A stretch of DNA of 6,332 nt from positions 1 through 6,332 of the forward strand of contig CAMPJQ010000175.1 in assembly GCA_946886925.1 (NCBI GenBank), written 5' to 3'. Under the pieces are notes generated by a model. The model made no database searches, had not been told where the DNA came from, and saw only the letters and a program-made list of their open reading frames with translations. Each line of letters starts with the position of its first letter. Position 1 is the stretch's first letter. Both the position numbers and the translations under genes were made by a program. The DNA is from an uncultured Terrimonas sp. (GTDB lineage: Bacteria > Bacteroidota > Bacteroidia > Chitinophagales > Chitinophagaceae). Shown piece by piece: positions 1-6,332 of this stretch.

Positions 1-111
1 AAAAAGTACTATGCTATGATTGTATGAATCTTTTAATTTGAAAGATACGAATTTTATCACTACAAGATTTTAAACCAGTTGGGACCATGATTCCGATTTA
101 AAAAAGACAAG
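1..111. other. Upstream leader of the operon, no gene seen
   Basis: This is AT-rich DNA before the first start codon. The reading frame of the first gene meets a TGA at 88-90 with no other ATG in between, so the start at 112 is well bounded. The stretch at 33-40 resembles the Bacteroidota -7 box TAnnTTTG in 7 of 8 positions, but no TTG lies at the usual distance upstream, so I do not call it a promoter. No strong Shine-Dalgarno sequence precedes the start, as is usual in this phylum. The operon promoter may lie here or upstream of the window. Confidence 0.4.
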
Positions 112-1440
112 ATGAAAAGAATATTATCGATACCAGGTTTTATCGTTTATTTGTTGCTGTTGGCAATAGTATCATGTTCTGTTGGTAAAAAAGTTCTCAT
201 CATAGAGCAGGATATAAGTCCGTTCATTCAAACGGGATCTCCCATGTCTGTTGAAACGGCCTTGGACAATGATCTTTTGAAGGCTGCCGAGCAGGGGCGT
301 CTGGCCATTTTTGATCCTTCGGGCAACGATGAAAATAAAAAACTGATCCCCGCTCAGCTGGAAAAACCTGAAGCCGGAGCAAATGTAAAAGTGGTGGCAA
401 TGGCACCTGGCGGGCCATCAGGTCATCAGAAATTTAAACTAACGGCAAGCGAAGCGCCTTTTAAAACGATCATGAAAATAAGCCAGGATCCGGGCACGGG
501 TCAGGTTTTGATTGAAGAAGACGGCAAAAGAGTATTGCAATATAATTATCAGACCGTTTATGACAGCACGGTTCTCCGTCTTCCCAGTGAGGCTGCAGCG
601 GTTAACGCCCAAACCGGAAATGCTACTGTTCAGGAAGCCCCCAGCATATATGCTGTTCCGAGAAGCGATTATATACATCCGTTGTATGGACTAGAAGGTG
701 AAATGCTGACGAGGGATTGGCCCGACAACATTCACCCCCATCACCGCGGAATATTCTGGGCTTGGCCGGAGGTGGAAATCGGCACATCGCGCAAGGGCGA
801 CATCTATGCCCTTCAGCAAATTTTTGCCCGTCCAACGGGAAAAATACAATTGACAAGCGGAACTGTTTTTGCCCAGGTTGACGCGGAAAATGTGTGGATG
901 TGGAAAGACAAGGATGCAATTGTTCGCGAAAAGGTGGTTATCCGGGTATATCCTGCAAAGGCAAATATCCGCATTATTGATCTGTCAATTAAATTAGATG
1001 CTTTGGCAGACAGCATCACCATCGCTACCCGTGAGACGAATAAATACGGTGGTCTTAATCTGCGAATGATGACGCCGCAGAACCAGTTGATATCTTATTT
1101 TACTGATAAGCCCGGCAGCGCACCGTTACGCGCCTGGTCTGACTTCAACGGGATCTTTGAAGGCAATCCGGCCTCTTCCGGTTTGATGGTTGTGCAGCAC
1201 AATGCAAATCCTGAATATCCGGGAGCATGGGTGGAATATCCAAATTTAGCCTGGGTGCAGCCTACATTCCCCGCGCCTGATACCCGGTTTCCTTTGCTCA
1301 TCGGTAAACCACTGGTGTTGCATTTCAGACTTATTGTACACGCCGGAGTCCAGCCTGACGAAAATTTTTCGAAAATGATCTGGGACGCTTATAATCATAC
1401 ATTAACACCGCTTTATCAGTTCAGCAACCCTGCAAAATAG
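112..1440 (+). CDS. DUF6807 (PmoA-like) family protein, predicted lipoprotein
   Basis: The 442-residue product begins with a basic n-region, a hydrophobic stretch (about residues 10-20) and Cys22 in an IVSC lipobox, so it is probably a lipoprotein facing the periplasm. It lacks the acidic residues just after the cysteine that mark surface-exported Bacteroidota lipoproteins. Residues 40-112 resemble the beta-rich N-terminal part seen in many DUF6807 proteins, including LIPAQLE near 78-84. The diagnostic segment is at 201-219 (RDWPDNIHPHHRGIFWAWP), a His-rich signature of the family. Databases often call these 'PmoA family', but they are not methane monooxygenase subunits. The molecular activity is unproven; the family is commonly found beside Gfo/Idh/MocA oxidoreductases and sugar transporters, as here. 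A role in handling a sugar or glycoside derivative is inferred from context. It is the first gene of the apparent operon, 68 bases before the next. Family assignment is confident, function is not. Confidence 0.88.
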   Translation: MKRILSIPGFIVYLLLLAIVSCSVGKKVLIIEQDISPFIQTGSPMSVETALDNDLLKAAEQGRLAIFDPSGNDENKKLIPAQLEKPEAGANVKVVAMAPGGPSGHQKFKLTASEAPFKTIMKISQDPGTGQVLIEEDGKRVLQYNYQTVYDSTVLRLPSEAAAVNAQTGNATVQEAPSIYAVPRSDYIHPLYGLEGEMLTRDWPDNIHPHHRGIFWAWPEVEIGTSRKGDIYALQQIFARPTGKIQLTSGTVFAQVDAENVWMWKDKDAIVREKVVIRVYPAKANIRIIDLSIKLDALADSITIATRETNKYGGLNLRMMTPQNQLISYFTDKPGSAPLRAWSDFNGIFEGNPASSGLMVVQHNANPEYPGAWVEYPNLAWVQPTFPAPDTRFPLLIGKPLVLHFRLIVHAGVQPDENFSKMIWDAYNHTLTPLYQFSNPAK

Positions 1441-1508
1441 GAAAGTTGAACGTATACCGTTATCATTGTCCTATCCTGCTATAATAATTAATAAACCCTT
1501 CATTTGTT

Positions 1509-2861
1509 ATGAAAAGCAATAAAAAAAAGTCTCCCTTTTCCCGCAGACAATTTGTGAAAAGCATGTCTGTGGCGGCAATGGCAGCGCCGTTCACAATGAA
1601 TTTCTCCGGGCTCAGCGCAAAAGGTGTTTCCGCGCCAAGTGATAAAATAAACCTTGGGATCATTGGATGTGGCGGATTGGGCAGTGCAAATCTTAACGCT
1701 TGTGTTGCCCACCCCGATGTAGTGGTTACCGCCGCCTGTGATGTATGGAAGGAGCGGTTAGATCCTATAGTGGAACGGTTTAAAAAAACCTGCACAGGAT
1801 ATACCGATTACAGGGAACTGCTCCGCCATAAAGGTTTGGATGCTGTTATTATTGCCACTCCCGCGCACTGGCACGCCATTCAGGCCATTGAAGCCGCAGA
1901 AGCAGGATTGGACATCTACCTGCAAAAACCCATGACAATGCACCTGGGTGAAAGTTTGGCTGTTCGCAATGCCATAAGAAAGCACAAGAACATCTGCCAG
2001 GTAGGAACACAGATCCACTCGGGCGACCACTACCGCCGCATGGTTGAACTGGTAAGATCAGGGAACCTGGGGGATATAGGTACCGTGCGTACCTTTTTTG
2101 TAATGAACGAGGCGCCCAATGGTATCGGACGGGGAAACAATACAAGGAACATACCAAAGGGAATGGACTGGGATATGTGGGTTGGTCCTGCGGAAATGAA
2201 ACCATTTAACCCGAATCTGGTAAAAAATGCATTTTATCATTGTTTCTGGATGGATTACAGCGGGGGATGGACACCCGGTATGGCGCCTCACATCACCGAC
2301 CTGCCGATATGGGCACTTCAACTGGACTATCCAACAGAGATCAGCGCATCAGGCGGAAGATTTATTATTAAGGATGATGGAGACGCATATGACAATCATG
2401 AAGTGATCTGGCGTTATCCAAACCTTACCATGACATGGATGCAATCGTCGAGCAACAGTTACGGGTTCGATTTTTTACAAGGACAGGAAAGCAGGCGGAG
2501 ACTGGGCATATATTTTCACGGCTCAAACGGAACCCTGCTCACCGATTACGACACCCACAAGATACTGCCCGAAGGCGACAGGATGAAAGGAATGCAAACA
2601 CCAGCACCTACTATTGCCTCATCGCCGGGGCACGAGTTGGAATGGCTGGACTGCATTAAAACAAGGAAACAGCCGTCCTGTAATCCTGAATACCATATAA
2701 AAGTTGACGCGCCCATTGCACTAAGTGTATTATCCATGAAGTTGGGCAGATCAATAAAGTTTGACCCGGCAACAGAGAAAATTGTGGGTGATGCGGAAGC
2801 GGCACGGCTGGCCATACCCGAATACCGCGCACCATGGAAATTCCCTGCAAAATATTTATAG
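1509..2861 (+). CDS. Tat-exported Gfo/Idh/MocA family NAD(P)-dependent oxidoreductase
   Basis: The 450-residue protein opens with a twin-arginine signal: SRRQFVK at residues 11-17, then a hydrophobic Ala/Met-rich stretch to about 36. This supports the start chosen, since the next ATG at 1563 would remove the Arg pair. The Rossmann domain follows, with G53-x-G55-x-x-G58 in the GCGGLG loop, and ATPAHWHA at 116-123. The usual EKP motif appears as QKP at 139-141, keeping the Lys expected to act in catalysis. The C-terminal alpha/beta domain has DWDMWVGPA at 220-228 and H261-x-x-D264, both typical of the family. Exported members fold with their dinucleotide in the cytoplasm, which explains Tat use; Zymomonas glucose-fructose oxidoreductase is the known example. 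The likely reaction is oxidation or reduction of a sugar hydroxyl or ketone in the periplasm, but the substrate cannot be read from sequence. It sits 32 bases before a second, broken oxidoreductase. Confidence 0.92.
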   Translation: MKSNKKKSPFSRRQFVKSMSVAAMAAPFTMNFSGLSAKGVSAPSDKINLGIIGCGGLGSANLNACVAHPDVVVTAACDVWKERLDPIVERFKKTCTGYTDYRELLRHKGLDAVIIATPAHWHAIQAIEAAEAGLDIYLQKPMTMHLGESLAVRNAIRKHKNICQVGTQIHSGDHYRRMVELVRSGNLGDIGTVRTFFVMNEAPNGIGRGNNTRNIPKGMDWDMWVGPAEMKPFNPNLVKNAFYHCFWMDYSGGWTPGMAPHITDLPIWALQLDYPTEISASGGRFIIKDDGDAYDNHEVIWRYPNLTMTWMQSSSNSYGFDFLQGQESRRRLGIYFHGSNGTLLTDYDTHKILPEGDRMKGMQTPAPTIASSPGHELEWLDCIKTRKQPSCNPEYHIKVDAPIALSVLSMKLGRSIKFDPATEKIVGDAEAARLAIPEYRAPWKFPAKYL

Positions 2862-2893
2862 GCAAGCAAACGTGTGATCAATAAACTTTAAAA

Positions 2894-3911
2894 ATGATGC
2901 GTAATACAGATCGAAGAAGCTTTATTAAAACAACAGCAATGGCTGGTCTGGGCTTAGGTTTTTTAAATAGCGCTTCCGGACTTTACAGAACAGAGGCAGG
3001 TGATAATGGTAAAAAATAGGGATGATTGGATTAGACACAGGGCATTGCGTTGCATTTACGCAAGCGCTAAACGATCCATCGGCTGGTAATAAGTTTGGAG
3101 AGTTTAAAGTAGTTGCGGCATATCCGAACGGTACAGATAAGATTGAAGAGTGGAAAAAAAGAATTCCCGAATTCACTAGTAAAAAGTCATGGCGTTGAGA
3201 TCGTAGGTTCCATTAACGAGCTATTAAAAAAGGTAGATGTAGTTATCCTGACCTGCATAGATGGAAATAAACATCTTGAACAGGCGCTGCCGGTACTGAA
3301 AGCAGGTAAAAGGCTGTTTATTGACAAACCTTTCGCAGGGTCATTATCGGATGCTTACGCCATTGCAGAGGCAGGAAGACGTTATAATACACCCATATTT
3401 TCAGCATCCTCCTTAAGGTATATTGATGGAGCGAAGGAAATTGCGGAGGGCAAAATCGGAAAAGTTATGGGAGCGGAAGCCTATAGTCCTGCCCATATTG
3501 AACCCCACCATCCGGACTTGTTTTGGATGGCGTACACGGGGTAGAAATCCTGTTTACAATTATGGGACCCGGTTGTAAAGCGTAAAAAGAACTTTTACAA
3601 AAGGTATGGATATGGTTGTAGGGCTGTGGGAAAATGACAGGATTGGCAGTTTCCGAGGTATAAGGGAAGGACACGGAAATTATGGCGCAACAGTTTTTGG
3701 AGAAAAGGGAATAACGGTTCTTAACAAATATCAGGGATGCATACCGCTTCCCGAAAAAATTACCACATTCTTCGGCACCGGCGTTGTTCCTGTTCAGATA
3801 GACGAAACACTGGAGATATTTGCTTTCATGCAGGCGGCAGAGGAAAGTAAGTCAAAAGGAGGTATTTCGGTAGACATTGCTTCGGTTGTGCAAAAAGCAA
3901 GCAAAGGATAG
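2894..3911 (+). pseudogene. Frameshifted Tat-signal Gfo/Idh/MocA oxidoreductase (GLDTSH-type subgroup)
   Basis: The start at 2894 encodes a Tat signal (DRRSFIKTTAMAGLGLGFL), but this frame stops at 3017-3019 after 41 codons. Homology continues in another frame as KIGMIGLDTGHCVAFTQALND, the dinucleotide-binding start of a subgroup that has GLDTSH rather than GxGxxG. It shifts again near 3181 into SHGVEIVGSINELLKK and FIDKPFAGSLSDA, which holds the DKP form of the catalytic Lys motif. A third shift falls near 3526 (after HPDLFW, before GVHGVEILFTIMGPG) and a fourth at 3577-3580. The last frame ends at 3911. Lesions 1, 3 and 4 each behave as one missing base; lesion 2 is one extra base or two or five missing. 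Repaired, the protein would be about 339-341 residues, a plausible full length. Conservation is good between lesions, so decay is recent or the breaks are sequencing errors. It is distinct from the upstream oxidoreductase, not a copy of it. Confidence 0.88.
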
Positions 3912-3955
3912 GGAGGAGAAATCATAAAAAATTCAGTTATACACTTCAATAATAA

Positions 3956-3968
3956 AATTGCAGCAATT
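3956..3968. repeat. 13-base perfect inverted repeat upstream of the permease
   Basis: AATTGC and GCAATT flank a single A, in the 89-base gap and 32 bases before the permease start. The symmetry is what a dimeric regulator site would show, but it could equally be chance in AT-rich DNA. No second copy was noticed in front of the other genes, and no regulator gene is in the window. Confidence 0.25.
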
Positions 3969-4000
3969 GTATAAGAGGCAGTTGCATTAATCCAGGTATC

Positions 4001-5338
4001 ATGCAAACAGAAACCATAATTCCCGTTAAAACCCGGAACAAGGCCATCTTCATCATCGGCGTTTTATTTTTTATTTTTGGTTTTGTAACCTGGATCAACT
4101 CTGTTCTGATCCCCTATTTTAAACTGGTTTGCGACCTCAACACAGAGCAGTCCATGCTGGTGGCTTTTGCCTTTTATATTTCTTATTTCATTATGGCTAT
4201 CCCTTCATCTTTCCTGTTGAAGAAAACGGGTTTCAAAAACGGGATGGTGCTCGGGCTAATGATTATTGCTGCAGGAGCGTTGTTATTTATTCCGGCAGCA
4301 GTAAACCGTACATACGCGCTGTTCCTTTTAGGCCTGTTTATACAAGCCACAGGGTTAACTATTTTACAAACCGCATCAAATCCCTACGTTACCATCATGG
4401 GGCCTATTGAAAGCGCAGCTAAGCGGATCAGTATCATGGGTATTTGTAATAAAATCGCAGGCGCTATCGCTCCTCTTGTACTCATTCACAGCCTTACCAA
4501 AAATCCGGATGAGATAGACCAGCTGCAAATCCAGTTACCCGGTTTGTCTATGCAGGAACAAACCGTTATACTAAACGAATTGTCATCCCGGTTGATCGTG
4601 CCTTATATTATTATAGCATTGGTACTGGTTGGATTGGGAATGATGATAAGAATGACCCGTTTGCCTGAAGTAAAACCTCATGATAAAGACTTTAACGGTG
4701 AAGGGATCAAAAATAATAAGACAAATATTTTCCAGTTCCCTTTTTTGATGTTAGGTGCCATAACGATCTTTTGTTCAACGAGTGTAGAAGTACTTGTTGT
4801 TGATTCTATTATCAACTATGGCCAGTATATGGGCTTCAGTTTCAGGGAAGCGAAATTTTTCGCATCCTATACCCTACTGATAATGGTCATAAGTTATTTA
4901 ACAGGTATAATTGTCATTCCCAGGTTTATACAGCAGAAAAGGGTGTTACAATTATCTGCTATTTCCGGGTTGGTGCTTTGCGCACTGGCGGTTCTGATTT
5001 CAGGTAAGGTGTCTGTATGGTTGATTTGCTTACTGGGACTTTCCAATGCCTTATTGTGGCCTTCCATTTGGCCGCTGGCAATTGACGGGCTTGGACGATT
5101 TACAGAAAAAGGATCAGCATTATTAATAATGGGTATAATCGGCGGGGCGCTAACGCCGCTTTTGTATGGCTATCTCAGCGACAGCGTTAATCCTCAGCAG
5201 GCATACTGGATCATGGTGCCCTGTTATCTATTCATTTTATTTTTTTCGGTTAAAGGACATAAGATGGGTAAAATGACAGTTGACAAACCCGACAAAAATT
5301 CATTGTTGAAAAGGGCAACGCTTTATAAAACTCCATAA
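4001..5338 (+). CDS. Sugar MFS transporter, FucP/GluP (FHS) family
   Basis: This 445-residue inner-membrane permease has about twelve hydrophobic segments in two halves joined by a charged cytoplasmic loop at about residues 217-240. It belongs to the fucose/glucose/galactose:H+ symporter group. The first helix carries FIFGFVTWINSVLIPYFK (24-41). The helix 4-5 region has QTASNPYVTIMGP (123-135) followed by Glu137, matching the NPFVTVLGPE segment of E. coli FucP that holds the functionally important Glu135. Helix 7 retains SVEVLVVDSIINY, and GGALTPLLYGYLSD lies near the end. The position of FucP Asp46 (LNDIL) is Ser34 here (INSVL), a point that may affect proton coupling. Length is normal for the family. 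As last gene of the set it probably imports the sugar or oxidised sugar produced by the upstream proteins; specificity cannot be assigned. The N-terminus is short and hydrophilic, and no earlier start is apparent. Confidence 0.92.
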   Translation: MQTETIIPVKTRNKAIFIIGVLFFIFGFVTWINSVLIPYFKLVCDLNTEQSMLVAFAFYISYFIMAIPSSFLLKKTGFKNGMVLGLMIIAAGALLFIPAAVNRTYALFLLGLFIQATGLTILQTASNPYVTIMGPIESAAKRISIMGICNKIAGAIAPLVLIHSLTKNPDEIDQLQIQLPGLSMQEQTVILNELSSRLIVPYIIIALVLVGLGMMIRMTRLPEVKPHDKDFNGEGIKNNKTNIFQFPFLMLGAITIFCSTSVEVLVVDSIINYGQYMGFSFREAKFFASYTLLIMVISYLTGIIVIPRFIQQKRVLQLSAISGLVLCALAVLISGKVSVWLICLLGLSNALLWPSIWPLAIDGLGRFTEKGSALLIMGIIGGALTPLLYGYLSDSVNPQQAYWIMVPCYLFILFFSVKGHKMGKMTVDKPDKNSLLKRATLYKTP

Positions 5339-5429
5339 CGATAGTTAACGGGACCACGAATCAAAATAAGGCAATCTGATAGGCAGAGGAATCTAATTAA
5401 TTATTCCATAAAAGATATTTGTTGCACGT

Positions 5430-5466
5430 GGAGATAAGAACCCTGTAAATTTATTCTCCTTTATTA
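5430..5466 (+). terminator. Weak candidate terminator hairpin after the permease gene
   Basis: GGAGATAA (5430-5437) can pair with TTATTCTCC (5451-5459), giving eight pairs with one bulged T and a 13-base loop. It is followed by TTTATTA rather than a clean T-run. It lies about 90 bases past the permease stop. The stem is modest and the tail poor, so this is only a possibility. Confidence 0.22.
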
Positions 5467-5551
5467 AGCAAATCACAGGGCGGATATCAAAAGCTAAATG
5501 AAAATAGGAAATCGAGATAATTTTTAGATTAATTTTTAACTCTGCATAAGA

Positions 5552-5565
5552 TAATCTGAAGATTA
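5552..5565. repeat. Short inverted repeat TAATCT/AGATTA
   Basis: Six-base arms separated by GA form a perfect inverted repeat about 75 bases downstream of the transposase stop. It could be part of a transcription stop for the transposase or of the IS end, but is short enough to be chance. Confidence 0.2.
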
Positions 5566-5640
5566 GCAGTCAAATAAATACATAGTTTTAAAGCACGCAC
5601 GGGGTATTTCTATTGTAATGATTATTAAATTACTTTAGTA

Positions 5641-6332
5641 TTATATTGCTAGTGGCTGCCCTGTATAAGTCCATTTAAATGGTTTTGCTCTTTGTTCATT
5701 GTAAGTGCCGACGTATTTCATTATCTGATCAATCAATTGTTTCCTTGATTTCCATATGCCGCCTTTAAGGACATCTTTAGTAAGGATGTTGAACCATATT
5801 TCAATTTGATTTAACCAAGATGAGTAGGTCGGTGTGAAATGAAGTGTTATTCTTTTTTTTGAGTCTATCCATTGCTTAACTATTTTATGTTTATGAACTG
5901 TCAGATTGTCCACTATCACATGCAATTGTTTACGGGGATATTTTCTATACAATTCTTTTAAAAATAGAAGAAAGTTTTCGGCATTGTTTTTATCTACTGT
6001 TTTGGCTGTAATTTCTCCGTGGTGAACGGATAAAGCTGCCAGTAAAGAAACGGTGCCATTGCGTTTGTAAGTGGCAGTTAATCGCCTGGGTGCCTTTTCT
6101 TTCAATGGTAAAATAGGTTGTGTTCTGTCTAAAGCCTGTATTTGTGTCTTTTCGTCCACACACAGCACCATGGCGTTTTCGGGTGGGTTCATATACAGCC
6201 CCACAATGTTGATCATCTTGCTTTCAAACTCGATATCGGTGCTTTTGCCACACCAGTATTCAATTTTATGTGGCTTTAAGTCAGCTTGCTTTAATATTTG
6301 CTGGACTTTAGTCTGGCTCATGCCTGCGTGTT
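5641..6332 (-). CDS. IS630-family DDE transposase, 5' end beyond the window
   Basis: The visible part is about 230 residues and continues open to the window edge. The ATG at 6321-6319 is probably internal: the residues before it (HAG) run on in frame, and MSQTKVQQILKQADLKPHK matches the end of the helix-turn-helix region of IS630 transposases. The catalytic domain is complete. Asp is in CVDEKTQ (codon 6156-6154), Asp in HVIVDNLTVHKH (5910-5908) and Glu in SSWLNQIEIWF (5802-5800), with 35 residues between the last two, as in the DD34-36E pattern. It ends at a TAA at 5643-5641. IS630 elements cut and paste at TA dinucleotides using terminal inverted repeats. The part seen has no frameshift or stop, so the element may be active if the missing N-terminus is intact. 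It is transcribed toward the operon on the opposite strand. Confidence 0.93.
   Translation of the reverse strand, partial: HAGMSQTKVQQILKQADLKPHKIEYWCGKSTDIEFESKMINIVGLYMNPPENAMVLCVDEKTQIQALDRTQPILPLKEKAPRRLTATYKRNGTVSLLAALSVHHGEITAKTVDKNNAENFLLFLKELYRKYPRKQLHVIVDNLTVHKHKIVKQWIDSKKRITLHFTPTYSSWLNQIEIWFNILTKDVLKGGIWKSRKQLIDQIMKYVGTYNEQRAKPFKWTYTGQPLAI
5641..6332 (-). mobile_element. IS630-family insertion sequence, partial, minimum extent
   Basis: Only the transposase coding part defines this element. Its operon-side end must lie to the left of 5641, probably within the AT-rich spacer, and its other end is outside the window. No inverted repeat or duplicated TA target could be assigned. Confidence 0.75.

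Larger units (their letters stand above)
5339..5640. other. AT-rich spacer between operon and transposase, no gene seen
   Basis: I see no credible coding sequence on either strand in this 302-base stretch; the only short ATG frame (from about 5498) is nine codons. It contains several small inverted repeats: 5430-5459, CCCTGT/ACAGGG at 5441-5446 and 5475-5480, TAATCT/AGATTA at 5552-5565, and TACTTTAGTA at 5631-5640. Two flanking genes converge on it, so termination signals for both would be expected. One end of the IS630-type element should also lie here, but without the other end its terminal inverted repeat cannot be identified. Confidence 0.6.

Noticed and set aside
33..40. TTAATTTG as a Bacteroidota -7 promoter box.
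   Set aside because: It differs from TAnnTTTG at the key A, and no TTG occurs at the usual spacing upstream.
623..919. Open frames on the minus strand opposite the DUF6807 and oxidoreductase genes.
   Set aside because: They overlap strong plus-strand genes, their composition looks like shadow translation, and they show no recognisable motifs.
3113..3544. A stand-alone 143-residue oxidoreductase.
   Set aside because: Its first 20 or so residues are out of frame with the homology; the real content begins near KSHGVEIVG and it lacks both ends of the fold.
3606..3911. A separate small gene of about 101 codons starting at the ATG at 3606.
   Set aside because: The sequence continues the oxidoreductase C-terminus in a shifted frame, and homology extends upstream of this ATG, so it is a fragment of the broken gene.
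3918..3968. A tiny gene after AGGAGAA at 3914, with ATA as a start codon.
   Set aside because: It would be about 16 codons with a non-standard start and no recognisable product.
81..5362. Similar sequences GGGACCATGATTC (81-93) and GGGACCACGAATC (5350-5362) at both sides of the operon, as possible flanking direct repeats.
   Set aside because: Only 11 of 13 bases match; by rough estimate many such pairs are expected by chance in 6.3 kb, and the flanks do not extend the match.
1..6332. CRISPR arrays, tRNA or rRNA genes, defence or toxin-antitoxin modules.
   Set aside because: No regularly spaced repeats, cloverleaf-like sequence or relevant protein motifs were seen on either strand.

Overview
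The window looks like chromosomal DNA from a member of the Bacteroidota, most likely a soil or freshwater Chitinophagaceae/Sphingobacteriaceae-type bacterium. The evidence is a moderate-to-low GC content, start codons without strong Shine-Dalgarno sequences, and a gene mix typical of that phylum: a DUF6807 lipoprotein, Tat-exported Gfo/Idh/MocA oxidoreductases and a FucP/GluP-type sugar transporter. The genus cannot be fixed from the sequence.

Positions 112-5338 hold a same-strand, closely spaced set of four genes that reads as one carbohydrate-utilisation operon. In order they are: a DUF6807 ('PmoA-like') predicted lipoprotein (112-1440); an intact Tat-exported Gfo/Idh/MocA oxidoreductase (1509-2861); a second Tat-signal oxidoreductase of a different Gfo/Idh/MocA subgroup, broken by four frameshifts (2894-3911); and an intact 12-helix MFS sugar permease (4001-5338). 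Gaps are 68, 32 and 89 bases. The likely logic is that a sugar or glycoside derivative is processed outside the cytoplasm by the exported oxidoreductases and the DUF6807 protein, and the product is imported by the permease. The substrate is unknown.

Positions 5339-5640 are an AT-rich spacer with no convincing gene. It carries some weak inverted repeats, and an insertion-sequence end must lie somewhere in or near it. From 5641 to the window end, on the minus strand, lies an IS630-family transposase with a complete DDE catalytic domain; its N-terminal DNA-binding part lies beyond the window. It is transcribed toward the operon.

The most notable signal is the broken oxidoreductase: four frame changes in about 570 bases, while the roughly 4.8 kb of other coding sequence is open throughout. 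This is either very recent pseudogenisation or a local sequence-quality problem. I do not see a clearly new biological system here; the operon is a plausible but uncharacterised sugar-oxidation locus.
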